Shown here one piece after another: positions 1 to 7,402 of a stretch of 33,677 nucleotides of DNA. Both the position numbers and the translations under genes were made by a program. Source of the stretch: Chloroflexota bacterium (GTDB lineage: Bacteria; Chloroflexota; Anaerolineae; Aggregatilineales; J027); assembly GCA_022616515.1 (NCBI GenBank), contig JAKEEQ010000298.1:1-33677 (forward strand), given 5' to 3'. How positions within the stretch are numbered: position 1 is the stretch's first letter; the number at the start of each line of letters is the position of its first letter. The notes under the pieces were generated by a model. That model searched no databases. It was not told where the DNA came from and was given only the letters and a program-made list of their open reading frames with translations.

Positions 1-2
1 AT

Positions 3-51
3 GGACTTATCCTTGTCAGTGACTGTGGTTGGTTTCTGTCAGGATAAGTCC
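3..51. repeat. Inverted repeat, 11-bp perfect arms
   Basis: GGACTTATCCT at 3-13 is exactly complemented by AGGATAAGTCC at 41-51, leaving a 27-base loop. The right arm is followed by a pyrimidine-rich tail with five T at about 60-64, so on the plus strand it could end transcription of a gene left of the window. The loop is long for an ordinary terminator, so the end of a small mobile or repeat element is an equally good reading. Confidence 0.55.
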
Positions 52-162
52 TTCTCTCCTTTTTGAAAAGTGTCCCTCCGCCAGCCATGTTTGGGGGAGA
101 CAATGCTGCACCCGTTGCCTATTACGGCTAATGGGGTAGATGGGGACAGGTGAACGTTCCCT

Positions 163-208
163 CCCCAATTCTCCCCATAAATGGGGAGAAGTCCGCAGGA
201 CAGAGGGG
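163..208 (-). repeat. Two-hairpin intergenic repeat, copy 1
   Basis: Read on the minus strand this is CCCCTCTGTC, then a small hairpin (GTCC/GGAC, loop TGC, at 191-201), then a hairpin with arms TTCTCCCCAT and ATGGGGAGAA (169-190), then TTGGGG. A second copy with the same order of parts sits at 2476-2524 in the opposite orientation. The small stem differs between the copies but stays paired in both, which points to a conserved structure rather than a chance palindrome. Confidence 0.7.
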
Positions 209-307
209 ATGGGGAGAGTTAGGGAGGGGTCAGGCAGGTTCATATTCCAACAACTATTTCACATAGAGCGTTTTCGTATATGGGGGCTAGTAACGGAGGG
301 CAGACAC

Positions 308-2047
308 GTGACCCTATCTGATTACCGGACCAGGGAATTTCGTTTCCCGATTATTTTTGCACTGTCGATACTCATTTTTGTGACCGCAGCTTTTTTATTT
401 GTGCTCGAATATCGCGATTACCTGCGCCTCAGCAGTGAGCCACCGCCTGACATCATGATGGGATCGGTTCAGGTGGGCGGGCTGGATGAAGAGGCCCGAC
501 TGCGCAGGCTTGAAGAGGTGTATCTCAACCAGCCTGTTTACCTGCGCTACAACGGCCTGCCAATCTGGTTGTCGCCGCGCCGGGTTAATTTCGAGTTGGA
601 CGTTATCCACATGGAAGATGGGGTAGGCAGCCAGCAGGGTGATTTCTGGGGCGGGTTTATGGACCATTTACAGGGCCAAAGCCAGCCCCCGATTCGTGTA
701 GAATTATCGGCGTCATTTTCAGAGGCCGAATTACGCGCTTATCTGGAAGAATTAGCCGCACGTTATGACGCGCCGCCGCAAGGCCCCGATATTGATCTGG
801 TGAATTTGACGTTCAATCGAGGCGTTGGCGATACGCGGATTGATATTGAGGCAGCGCTGCCGTTGATTAGCGTGGCATTGATGGATGGCCGGGCGGAGGC
901 GCGATCCGTTGAACTGCCTGCCATCACGGTTCAGGGGCAAGTGCCCACGATGGATACCCTGCGCCAATCTTATCTCGATTTCTTCTCCTCGCGAGGCATT
1001 GACTATGATGGCCCGGATTCGGTCATCTCCATTTTTGTGATGGATTTAGAGTCCGGTCAAGAAATGGGCATTCAGGAGAATGTGCGGCACACTGCCGCCA
1101 GCACCATCAAACTGCCGGTGCTTATTAATTACTATCGCCACCGGATCATAGAACCGCCGGATGGTGAAAAAGAACTCCTGGCATCATCAGTTATCTGCTC
1201 GCAGAACAGCGCCGCAAATTTGCTTATGGAAATCACCAGTGATGATGGAAGCTACTCGGATGGTCCGCGTAATACGACCGAGACGGTATGTGAAGCTGGG
1301 GCAGGCAATACTTCGATCTTAAGCAGTTTATATGTTGGGACATATGATGAGCTGCGCCAGCAGGGGTTTAATCCAGAAGTGTTTTATGCCCCGGCGGCTC
1401 CACTGGTTTGTCCAAGTGCGCGTTTTTCGGAGACGCCCGCGCCGGAAATTCCATTCGATACCCAGAATTATTCGACAGCGGCGGATATGGGCACGCTGTT
1501 GATGCTAACCTATGACTGCGCCAATCATGACAGCGGTCTGCGCACCGTTTTCCCGGATGAGATCACGCAAAATGAATGTCGCCAGATTCTGGAAATCATG
1601 CGCGGCACTCGTTTTTTTCACATGAGCGAGCTTGGCGTGCCAGAAGACGTGGAGATGGCGCACAAGGTGGCCTATGATGGCGTGACCACGGACGCCGACA
1701 TCAGTATCGTGTATTCACCCGGCGGTGACTACATTTTTACGGTTTATGTGTGGCAGCGCGATATTGACGGGGACGGTTTTAAAGGGAATGAAAACTGGTA
1801 TCTGATCGGTGATCTGGCCCGCATTGCCTACAATTTCTTCAACCCCGATGCCCCACTCCTACAAACGCGGACACCTCTTCATCCGGCAGGAGCGGGTTCC
1901 GAGTGTGTGTTGCCACGCCAACCTGAAGACATTAACCTTAATGCAATTGATGAGAACCGCTTTGACACGAATGGTGATCCCGTGCCGGGTACCTGCTATG
2001 GTTATCCAACGTGTCGCCCATTTGATAATTGGGGACTCAACCCATAA
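308..2047 (+). CDS. Membrane-anchored beta-lactamase-fold serine hydrolase with VanW-type N-terminal domain
   Basis: The GTG at 308 is chosen because GGAGGG at 295-300 lies 7 bases ahead. The protein is then 579 residues. One membrane helix (about 13-33) puts the rest outside the cell. A VanW/PG_binding_4-like region follows (about 45-230), then a class A beta-lactamase/transpeptidase-like domain. Its nucleophile motif is STIK (Ser265, Lys268), the second motif is SQN (298-300, in place of SDN) and the third is HKV (Lys453, in place of KTG). The family is known for acylating serine hydrolases; the peptidoglycan-related N-terminus suggests a cell-wall role, which is inference. The gene overlaps the ribosome site of the VOC gene 10 bases downstream, so the two are probably co-transcribed. 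Resistance to beta-lactams cannot be claimed, because the second and third motifs are not those of a typical beta-lactamase. Confidence 0.75.
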   Translation: MTLSDYRTREFRFPIIFALSILIFVTAAFLFVLEYRDYLRLSSEPPPDIMMGSVQVGGLDEEARLRRLEEVYLNQPVYLRYNGLPIWLSPRRVNFELDVIHMEDGVGSQQGDFWGGFMDHLQGQSQPPIRVELSASFSEAELRAYLEELAARYDAPPQGPDIDLVNLTFNRGVGDTRIDIEAALPLISVALMDGRAEARSVELPAITVQGQVPTMDTLRQSYLDFFSSRGIDYDGPDSVISIFVMDLESGQEMGIQENVRHTAASTIKLPVLINYYRHRIIEPPDGEKELLASSVICSQNSAANLLMEITSDDGSYSDGPRNTTETVCEAGAGNTSILSSLYVGTYDELRQQGFNPEVFYAPAAPLVCPSARFSETPAPEIPFDTQNYSTAADMGTLLMLTYDCANHDSGLRTVFPDEITQNECRQILEIMRGTRFFHMSELGVPEDVEMAHKVAYDGVTTDADISIVYSPGGDYIFTVYVWQRDIDGDGFKGNENWYLIGDLARIAYNFFNPDAPLLQTRTPLHPAGAGSECVLPRQPEDINLNAIDENRFDTNGDPVPGTCYGYPTCRPFDNWGLNP

Positions 2048-2057
2048 GGAGTTGATA

Positions 2058-2453
2058 GTGAAAACGAATTTCGTGATATATACAGACAAACTCGGTGAGG
2101 TACGTGATTTCTGGGATAAATATTTCCACACCTATGGGTTTACCGAGATGCAAGACGGCTTTGGAATTATGGTATTTGGCGACTCGTATATCATATTTCT
2201 GGATGCAGCAGCTTATGTCAAACCTGTAACAACCAACGCCAGTGTACGCATTAGAAGTGCGCAGCCAGAGCTGGAGCGGGGGCGGCTTGATGAACGCGGC
2301 TGGGAAGTCAGCGAGATGCAGGATGATCACTGGGGGCCAATATTTGAAGATGTGGAGTACTTCTCATTTCAGGACCCATCGGGCACAACATTTGAATTAT
2401 TTGCCGATCATGTCGGGGTAGCAAAACGGTTCACTCTCAAGCGGGAGATATAG
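2058..2453 (+). CDS. VOC (glyoxalase/dioxygenase fold) family protein
   Basis: The start is GTG 2058, with AAGGAG at 2046-2051 overlapping the stop codon of the previous gene. This gives 131 residues. The N-terminus KTNFVIYTDKLGEVRDFW and the C-terminal strand with FQDPSGTTFELF are typical of a single vicinal-oxygen-chelate domain. The Glu in FELF is at the position of a usual metal ligand. Members include glyoxalase I, extradiol dioxygenases and bleomycin- or fosfomycin-binding proteins, and the sequence alone does not say which. Tight coupling to the serine hydrolase suggests a shared role in dealing with a small toxic compound or cell-wall stress, which is speculative. Confidence 0.7.
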   Translation: MKTNFVIYTDKLGEVRDFWDKYFHTYGFTEMQDGFGIMVFGDSYIIFLDAAAYVKPVTTNASVRIRSAQPELERGRLDERGWEVSEMQDDHWGPIFEDVEYFSFQDPSGTTFELFADHVGVAKRFTLKREI

Positions 2454-2475
2454 TCTGCGGACGGTTTTGCAGTTT

Positions 2476-2524
2476 CCCCTCTGTCGCTAACGCGACATCT
2501 CCCCATAAATGGGGAGAGATGGGG
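2476..2524 (+). repeat. Two-hairpin intergenic repeat, copy 2
   Basis: CCCCTCTGTC is followed by a 5-bp hairpin (GTCGC/GCGAC, loop TAAC, 2483-2496), then arms TCTCCCCAT (2498-2506) and ATGGGGAGA (2509-2517), then TGGGG. It is the partner of the copy at 163-208 and lies in opposite orientation, so the pair brackets the serine hydrolase-VOC cassette. Confidence 0.7.
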
Positions 2525-2584
2525 ATCACAAATCTTTACAAAGTCCGCACCGATAAACGGTTTCAGGTGCTTTTACCGGCGGAT

Positions 2585-2612
2585 GCGCCGTTGGACGTGC
2601 CTACAACGGCGC
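2585..2612. repeat. 9-bp inverted repeat (hairpin)
   Basis: GCGCCGTTG at 2585-2593 pairs perfectly with CAACGGCGC at 2604-2612 around a 10-base loop. There is no T-run on either side, so it is not an intrinsic terminator. It lies between the VOC gene and apgM, just after the two-hairpin repeat, and looks like another intergenic repeat unit. Confidence 0.5.
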
Positions 2613-2647
2613 GGTTCGTGGTGTAGGGAAGAGGGCTGCATTTGTTA

Positions 2648-2676
2648 TTTCACATAGTCTGCATGCTCGTTACAAT
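2648..2676 (+). promoter_or_regulatory. Possible promoter for apgM
   Basis: TACAAT at 2671-2676 is a good -10 match, with a poor -35 (TTTCAC, 2648-2653) 17 bases upstream. The position, about 40 bases ahead of the apgM start, fits. Support is weak because only one of the two boxes is convincing. Confidence 0.3.
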
Positions 2677-2717
2677 AGAAGCCACTATTTGCATACCTAC
2701 TGTGGGGGTTGAATTGC

Positions 2718-3938
2718 ATGGCAAATTTTGACATGATGCGCCGTCTTGCCCGTGATGAGGGCGGTAAAATTATCTTGCTGGTGTTGGATGGATTGGGTGG
2801 ATTACCGCTTGAAGCTACCGGGAAAACGGAGCTTGAAACTGCCAATACCCCAAACATGGATAAACTGGCAGGGGCTGGCAGTCTGGGGGCAATTGTCCCG
2901 GTGGCGCGTGGCATCTCGCCCGGCAGTGGCCCCGCTCATCTGGCGCTGTTTGGCTATGACCCGATACAATTTGACATTGGACGCGGTGTTCTTTCAGCAT
3001 TTGGCGTCGGCATGGATGTTCAGTGGAACGATGTCATGGCACGCGGCAATTTTGCGACACTGGATGAAAATGGTATCGTTACTGACCGCCGGGCGGGTCG
3101 CATTTCGACTGAAGAAGCGGAAAAACGGCTTGATGTGCTGCGCTCGATTGAGATACCCGGCGTCACCATCACGCTCAAAGCAGAAAAGGAGTATCGCTTT
3201 GTCCTGCATGTCCGGGGTGAAGGTTTAAGCGGTCATGTGGCTGATACCGATCCGCAGGTAACTGGCGAACCCATGCAGAAAGCCGTCCCAACTTCGGAAG
3301 AACCTGCTGCCCAATTCACCGCCGACATCATCAACCAGTGGGTGGGCAAAGCCGTGCAAGCCCTCAAAGGTTACGAGCCAGCCAACGGTGTGCTGCTGCG
3401 CGGCGTCGCCATGGACCCCAACCTGCCTAAGTATAACGACGTATATCGTCTCAAGGCAGCTTGTGTAGCCGTCTACCCGATGTACAAAGGCGTCAGCAAA
3501 TTGGTGGGGATGACGGTCATTGATACCTACGACATCAATGAACCGCAGGAAGAGTTTGAAAAAGTTGCCGGGATATGGGGGGACTATGATTTCATTTTCT
3601 GCCATGTCAAGAGGCCGGACAGCCTTGGCGAGGATGGTAATTTTGACGGCAAAGCGGCCTATATTGAAAAGGTGGATGCCGCACTGCCAACCTTGCTAAA
3701 TTTGAACCCGGATGTGCTCATGATTACAGGTGATCACTCCACCCCGGCGAAGTTGCGCTCCCATAGCTGGCATCCAGTGCCATTCCTGCTGCATGCCCCG
3801 GCGACCACCATGCCGAGCGGGGCCGATCATTTTGGGGAACGGATTTGCTACAAAGGCCCGCTGGGTATCTTTCCATCAGCCGATATTATGCCGCTGGCCC
3901 TTGCTCACGCCCTGCGCCTCGATAGATACGGTGCATAA
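2718..3938 (+). CDS. apgM: 2,3-bisphosphoglycerate-independent phosphoglycerate mutase, archaeal (ApgM) type
   Basis: The enzyme interconverts 3- and 2-phosphoglycerate in glycolysis and gluconeogenesis, in the cytoplasm. It belongs to the alkaline phosphatase superfamily and needs two metal ions. Visible landmarks are LVLDGLGG with metal-binding Asp24, the phosphorylated serine in PGSGPAHLALFGYDP (Ser70) and the C-terminal TGDHSTP...HSWHPVP metal-site block. The 406-residue length is normal for the ApgM branch, about 100 shorter than the bacterial iPGM. ATG 2718 is preferred over TTG 2709 because a GGGGG tract at 2704-2708 is 9 bases before the ATG but abuts the TTG. Enolase, the next step, is encoded at 24201 in the same window. 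Confidence 0.92.
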   Translation: MANFDMMRRLARDEGGKIILLVLDGLGGLPLEATGKTELETANTPNMDKLAGAGSLGAIVPVARGISPGSGPAHLALFGYDPIQFDIGRGVLSAFGVGMDVQWNDVMARGNFATLDENGIVTDRRAGRISTEEAEKRLDVLRSIEIPGVTITLKAEKEYRFVLHVRGEGLSGHVADTDPQVTGEPMQKAVPTSEEPAAQFTADIINQWVGKAVQALKGYEPANGVLLRGVAMDPNLPKYNDVYRLKAACVAVYPMYKGVSKLVGMTVIDTYDINEPQEEFEKVAGIWGDYDFIFCHVKRPDSLGEDGNFDGKAAYIEKVDAALPTLLNLNPDVLMITGDHSTPAKLRSHSWHPVPFLLHAPATTMPSGADHFGERICYKGPLGIFPSADIMPLALAHALRLDRYGA

Positions 3939-3940
3939 TC

Positions 3941-3970
3941 AAAAAGATGAGGGTTGTTCTAGCCCTCATC
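3941..3970 (-). terminator. Rho-independent terminator of the cdsA-tat operon
   Basis: Read on the minus strand, GATGAGGG pairs with CCCTCATC (plus 3946-3953 and 3963-3970, 9-base loop) and is followed by TTTTT (plus 3941-3945). The hairpin contains the tat stop codon. The plus strand has no T-run after the stem, so it works in one direction only. Confidence 0.75.
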
Positions 3971-4363
3971 CCTCGTCTCATCTTCAGCCCTTTTGGTCCA
4001 GCCTTCATAGGCTTTATTGCCATCGTCCGCGGGTAGCTCCGGCTTCTTTTCCGGCTTCTTATTGATCGGTTCCATATCTTCAACCAGCCTAGTCAGGGAA
4101 CTGAGTTGTTGGCCGGGGCGTGTTAAATTACGCACTTCACTGGCGGTGTTGCGGATTTCACGGGCGGCATCGACAAACTCTTTGCCGTCCGGCCCAATTT
4201 CGTCCTCAAATTCTTTCATCAACGTACTGACGTATTCCCTGAACTGGCGCATGTAACGACCGATTTCACGTGCCCAGATGGCACTGCGCCGGGGTCCGGC
4301 AACCAGCACAACCACCAGGCAGATGACAATCATCTCAGGAACACCAATTCCAAACAGGTCCAT
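3959..4363 (-). CDS. TatA/TatB-like twin-arginine translocase subunit
   Basis: The 134-residue protein begins with a single hydrophobic helix carrying an early acidic residue (Glu10), ending in the Gly23-Pro24 hinge. A basic amphipathic helix (about 25-50) and a charged Lys/Glu/Pro-rich tail follow. That is the TatA/TatB layout. These proteins help export folded proteins with twin-arginine signals through the membrane. The long acidic C-terminal part and the Asp/Glu-rich helix lean towards TatB, but the two cannot be separated here, and no tatC is in the window. The start is 8 bases after the cdsA stop, with GAGG 6 to 7 bases upstream inside the cdsA end, so the two genes form an operon. Confidence 0.72.
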   Translation of the reverse strand: MDLFGIGVPEMIVICLVVVLVAGPRRSAIWAREIGRYMRQFREYVSTLMKEFEDEIGPDGKEFVDAAREIRNTASEVRNLTRPGQQLSSLTRLVEDMEPINKKPEKKPELPADDGNKAYEGWTKRAEDETRDEG

Positions 4364-4371
4364 TGCAACCT

Positions 4372-5031
4372 CTATCCTACTAACGCAACAACAAGGGCGG
4401 CGATGGGCAGTGTAAAGATGGGGCTGTCTATGCGATCTAACACGCCGCCGTGTCCGGGGAATAAATTCCCGGAATCTTTCACCCCGAACCGCCGCTTTAA
4501 TTTCGATTCAAGCAAATCCCCGTATACTGTCGCAATCGGGATAATCAGCGCAAATAAAATAATAACGGCGTCAACGGGAAGTCCGAGCAAGACTGCAATG
4601 ACGATGACGCCAATGACACCTGTCACTATGCCGGTAAATACTCCTTCCCATGTTTTCTTTGGCGAAATGACAGGCGCAAAGGGTCGTTTTCCATAGAGTT
4701 TGCCGCCGATTAATGCGGCGCTGTCCACTGTCCAGTTCGTGATAAGCACGAGCAAAAAATACAACAGTCCGTCCGGTGAGTAACGCCGCAGCCAGACAGC
4801 CGCAATCAAAGGCACACCTAAATATAGGATACCAAACATTATGTTGATCGTTAGCGAACTGGGTTGTGTCCTGACCAGTTGGATATATTCATAAGCCGCC
4901 AGAGCCACCATAATACCAATCAGCAAAGCCGTTGTTTGCCAGCTAAGGATAATCAGGACCAGCGCGATAGGGGCAGCGATCACTGCGGTAATGACACGCT
5001 GGCGAAAATTGGCGTCAAAGAGCCTGTCCAT
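4372..5031 (-). CDS. cdsA: Phosphatidate cytidylyltransferase
   Basis: CdsA makes CDP-diacylglycerol from phosphatidate and CTP at the cytoplasmic membrane, the branch point to all major phospholipids. The full family signature is present near the C-terminus (about 174-200): SKLKRR, then KDSG, then PGHGGVLDRID with the metal-binding aspartates. An upstream SPKKTWEG block and at least six hydrophobic segments fit as well. ATG 5031 gives 219 residues, on the short side for the family (about 260-280). An in-frame GTG at 5079 would add 16 residues that are not hydrophobic and has no ribosome site. It is first in the operon with the TatA/B-like gene and divergent from rsgA. Confidence 0.9.
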   Translation of the reverse strand: MDRLFDANFRQRVITAVIAAPIALVLIILSWQTTALLIGIMVALAAYEYIQLVRTQPSSLTINIMFGILYLGVPLIAAVWLRRYSPDGLLYFLLVLITNWTVDSAALIGGKLYGKRPFAPVISPKKTWEGVFTGIVTGVIGVIVIAVLLGLPVDAVIILFALIIPIATVYGDLLESKLKRRFGVKDSGNLFPGHGGVLDRIDSPIFTLPIAALVVALVG

Positions 5032-5088
5032 GTTGGTTTCACCGGGTGCAGAGAAAATTTCTGGTATGTTACAGGGCACGTGGACTTA

Positions 5089-5117
5089 TTGACAGGGCTA
5101 AAAAGTAATGTTATGTT
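5089..5117 (+). promoter_or_regulatory. Sigma70-type promoter for rsgA-comB
   Basis: A perfect -35 box TTGACA (5089-5094) is followed after 17 bases by TATGTT (5112-5117). The predicted start of transcription, near 5125, lies about 32 bases ahead of the rsgA start. Confidence 0.55.
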
Positions 5118-5156
5118 GACTGATGAAGACAGGTTAATACCTTAAGGAAGGGTCTA

Positions 5157-6140
5157 TTGCGCGACGAAGCACCTCTGCAAAGAGGTCGTGTGGTCCGTAC
5201 TCAGAGTGGTTTTTTTACCGTTGAAACACCTAATGGCGAATATGTTGTATGCCAGATCAGTGGTCGCCTGAAGATTGGGGCTTTGCGTGCCGAACAGCGC
5301 GAGGATGCCTCACGCAGCGATCTTGTCGCCCTGAACGATTTCGTTACCTTCGAGTTGCAGACTGACGGGACCGGCTTTATTGTGGAAGTTGGCGACCGCT
5401 TTAATGTGTTGTCGCGAACCGAACCGGGCGCAAAGGTTGGCACATCTGCCGAGACCGAGCAAATCATCATCGTCAATGTCGATCAAGCCATTTTTGTGTT
5501 TGCTGCTGAACAGCCCCGACCCCAGCCACGCGCCCTGGACCGGCTGCTGGTCATTGCCGAAAAAGCTGAAATCCCCGATATTGTGGTTATTATCAACAAA
5601 ATAGACATTGCCGATAGAGAGGCCACAAAATCGCTGTTCAAAGTTTATGAAGACATTGGTTATCCCGTGCTGTATGTCAGCGCCGAAACCAGCGAGAACA
5701 TCGAGCAGTTGCGTGATGTGCTGGTGGGCAAAGATAAGGTATCGGTTTTCACCGGACCCTCCGGGGTGGGCAAAAGCAGCCTGCTAAATGCCATTCAAGC
5801 GGGGCTACAACTTGACACCAGCGATGTCAGTGCAGCGACGACGAAAGGAAAGCACACCACCCGTTTCAGCCAGCTATTGGAGCTAAACGAGGGTGGCTAC
5901 GTCGCCGATACACCGGGTATTCGAGCTATTGCGCCGTGGGATATTGAGCCGGATGAACTTGATGGCTATTTTGTGGAGTTCTATGATTATATAGCACAAT
6001 GTAAGTTCAAAGACTGCTCTCACATCCATGAACCGGGCTGCGCGGTTCGCGAAGCCGTTGAAGCGGGTGACATATCGAAAGGTCGCTACGACAGTTATTT
6101 ACGTCTGCGCGAGGAGTTGGAGGAACAGTACATTTACTGA
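5157..6140 (+). CDS. rsgA: Small ribosomal subunit biogenesis GTPase RsgA
   Basis: RsgA is a circularly permuted GTPase that checks late maturation of the 30S subunit. The order of parts is clear: an N-terminal OB-fold (about 5-75), then G4 NKID (147-150), G1 GPSGVGKSS (Lys206) and G3 DTPG (Asp251). The C-terminal zinc site has ligands Cys282, Cys287, His289 and Cys295. The 327-residue length is typical. The start is TTG 5157, preceded by AAGGAAGG at 5144-5151; no ATG lies in frame nearby. The stop codon overlaps the comB start by one base (TGATG), so translation of the two is probably coupled. Confidence 0.95.
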   Translation: MRDEAPLQRGRVVRTQSGFFTVETPNGEYVVCQISGRLKIGALRAEQREDASRSDLVALNDFVTFELQTDGTGFIVEVGDRFNVLSRTEPGAKVGTSAETEQIIIVNVDQAIFVFAAEQPRPQPRALDRLLVIAEKAEIPDIVVIINKIDIADREATKSLFKVYEDIGYPVLYVSAETSENIEQLRDVLVGKDKVSVFTGPSGVGKSSLLNAIQAGLQLDTSDVSAATTKGKHTTRFSQLLELNEGGYVADTPGIRAIAPWDIEPDELDGYFVEFYDYIAQCKFKDCSHIHEPGCAVREAVEAGDISKGRYDSYLRLREELEEQYIY

Positions 6141-6859
6141 TGGTTTTTCACCAGGGAGACTTCGATATTCGCTGTGAGTGGGGTGAGGACGGGATGCTGG
6201 CCTTATCTCAATCCAGCGATGTCGTGATCATCGTCGATATACTGTCATTTTCGACTGGCGTTAATGTCGCGGTTGAAAATGGAGCCAGCGTGTATCCGTA
6301 CCGCTATATGGATGACCGTGCCCTCGACTATGCCCGCGAAATCGATGCCATCCTGGCTTATCCCGACCGTCACACCAGTGGATTTTCAATATCGCCTCAA
6401 TCGCTTCAGCACCTGCCCGAAAATACCCGTTTAGTGCTGCCATCCACCGATGGTGCGACATTGGCTTTGCTGGCCGGGCACACATATGCCTTGACGGGCT
6501 GCCTGCGCAATGCTCGTGCGGTAGCGAATGCCGCTATGGAACTTGGCGAAACGATTGCTGTTATCGCGGCTGGCGAACGCTGGCCGCTGACGAATGCCCT
6601 GCGCCCGGCCCTTGAGGATTGGCTGGGTGCAGGGGCAATTATCCATTTTCTTCAGGGGTCAAAATCTGTGGAGGCCCGTGCCGCCGAAGCAATATTCGTA
6701 CGCTATCGCGATAATCTGGTAGATGCGCTTTCGCGGATTGCTTCAGGATTACAACTTATTGAACAGGGCTTTGGCGGCGACGTGCTGTTGAGCGCTCAGT
6801 TCAACGTGAGCGAGGTCGCGCCGATGCTCATCGACGGGGCGTTTGCCAGCCACGTATAA
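6140..6859 (+). CDS. comB: 2-phosphosulfolactate phosphatase family protein (ComB-like)
   Basis: The 239-residue protein matches the ComB family throughout: VVIIVDILSFST near residue 30, an NGA motif, LPSTDGATLA, GCLRNARAVA and IAAGERW. ComB of methanogens removes phosphate from 2-phosphosulfolactate during coenzyme M synthesis. In bacteria the family is widespread without that pathway, so the true substrate is uncertain. No other coenzyme M gene is nearby. The start overlaps the rsgA stop. The 3' end overlaps the convergent tetR gene by 32 bases, so no terminator separates them. Confidence 0.82.
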   Translation: MVFHQGDFDIRCEWGEDGMLALSQSSDVVIIVDILSFSTGVNVAVENGASVYPYRYMDDRALDYAREIDAILAYPDRHTSGFSISPQSLQHLPENTRLVLPSTDGATLALLAGHTYALTGCLRNARAVANAAMELGETIAVIAAGERWPLTNALRPALEDWLGAGAIIHFLQGSKSVEARAAEAIFVRYRDNLVDALSRIASGLQLIEQGFGGDVLLSAQFNVSEVAPMLIDGAFASHV

Positions 6860-7388
6860 AGCTCTTAACGACGATCTCAAATGTCGCGTCCAGATCACCA
6901 CCACGCCGCATCTGGTGATTAATTTCGAGCATCACAAAACCATGTATTAAGGCCCATAATCCACGCAGCGCGGTGAGCGAATCGGCTTCGCCAACCAGCG
7001 GCCTCAGCATATGTTCCATCTGTTTGCCAATGGCAGCCAACGCTTCCTCGTCGCCGCGCACCTCCGCCCCCAGTGCCAGTTGATAGGTGACAGGATTGGC
7101 ATGGGCAAACTGACGATATGCCCGTGAAAAGATTAGTAGGCGTTCAACCGGGTCAGTGACACGCACCGTTTGGTTGAGGATTGTTTCGCTTAACTCGCGA
7201 TAGGTGGCATGATTTACAGCCTCGATGATGGCAGCCTTGTTGTTGACATGTTTATAAAGCGACGGGGCTTTTACATCAAATTGGGCAGCCAGCTTGCTCA
7301 ACGAAAGCTTTTCCAGCCCCACTTCTTCAATCATCCGGCGGGCAGTTTCTATCAATTCATCATATTGAATCTGTGCAGGGTAAGGAAT
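6828..7388 (-). CDS. TetR-family transcriptional regulator, probable ATT start
   Basis: The N-terminal helix-turn-helix is clear (KLSLSKLAAQFDVKAPSLYKHVNNK). It is followed by a helical TetR C-terminal domain of the usual size. The frame has no ATG or GTG at the correct end. A TTG at 7355 would cut off the first helix and has no ribosome site. GGAGGTGG at 7393-7400, two bases after the DUF4260 stop, is placed for ATT 7388 (7 bases from GGAGG) or ATC 7391. The extra residues (PYPAQIQYDEL) match the usual N-terminus of TetR proteins, so ATT is used here, giving 186 residues. It probably represses its own operon through the tandem operator at 7791-7831. Confidence 0.85.
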   Translation of the reverse strand: MPYPAQIQYDELIETARRMIEEVGLEKLSLSKLAAQFDVKAPSLYKHVNNKAAIIEAVNHATYRELSETILNQTVRVTDPVERLLIFSRAYRQFAHANPVTYQLALGAEVRGDEEALAAIGKQMEHMLRPLVGEADSLTALRGLWALIHGFVMLEINHQMRRGGDLDATFEIVVKSFIRGWQTPRR

Positions 7389-7402
7389 GATGCCACCTCC
7401 GG

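Larger units (their letters stand above)
1..307. other. Repeat-bearing spacer before the first gene
   Basis: No convincing gene lies here. The frame of the downstream gene stays open back to an ATG at 140, but that stretch runs through a palindromic repeat and looks unlike protein. A strong ribosome binding site places the real start at 308. The stretch holds a large inverted repeat at 3-51 and one copy of a two-hairpin repeat at 163-208, with several further ATGGGG-type words around them. A short open frame from base 1 to 66 could be the tail of a gene cut by the window edge, but nothing in it is recognisable. Confidence 0.6.

Noticed and set aside
1-66. Short open frame starting at base 1
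   Set aside because: It has 21 codons and overlaps an inverted repeat. It may be a gene tail, but this cannot be supported without the sequence to the left.
140-307. Upstream extension of the serine hydrolase gene to ATG 140
   Set aside because: The extension crosses a palindromic repeat, has no ribosome site, and GTG 308 has GGAGGG at ideal distance.
255-2657. Shared 12-mer TATTTCACATAG at 255-266 and 2646-2657
   Set aside because: Shared 12-mers are expected dozens of times by chance in 33 kb, and the flanks do not align.
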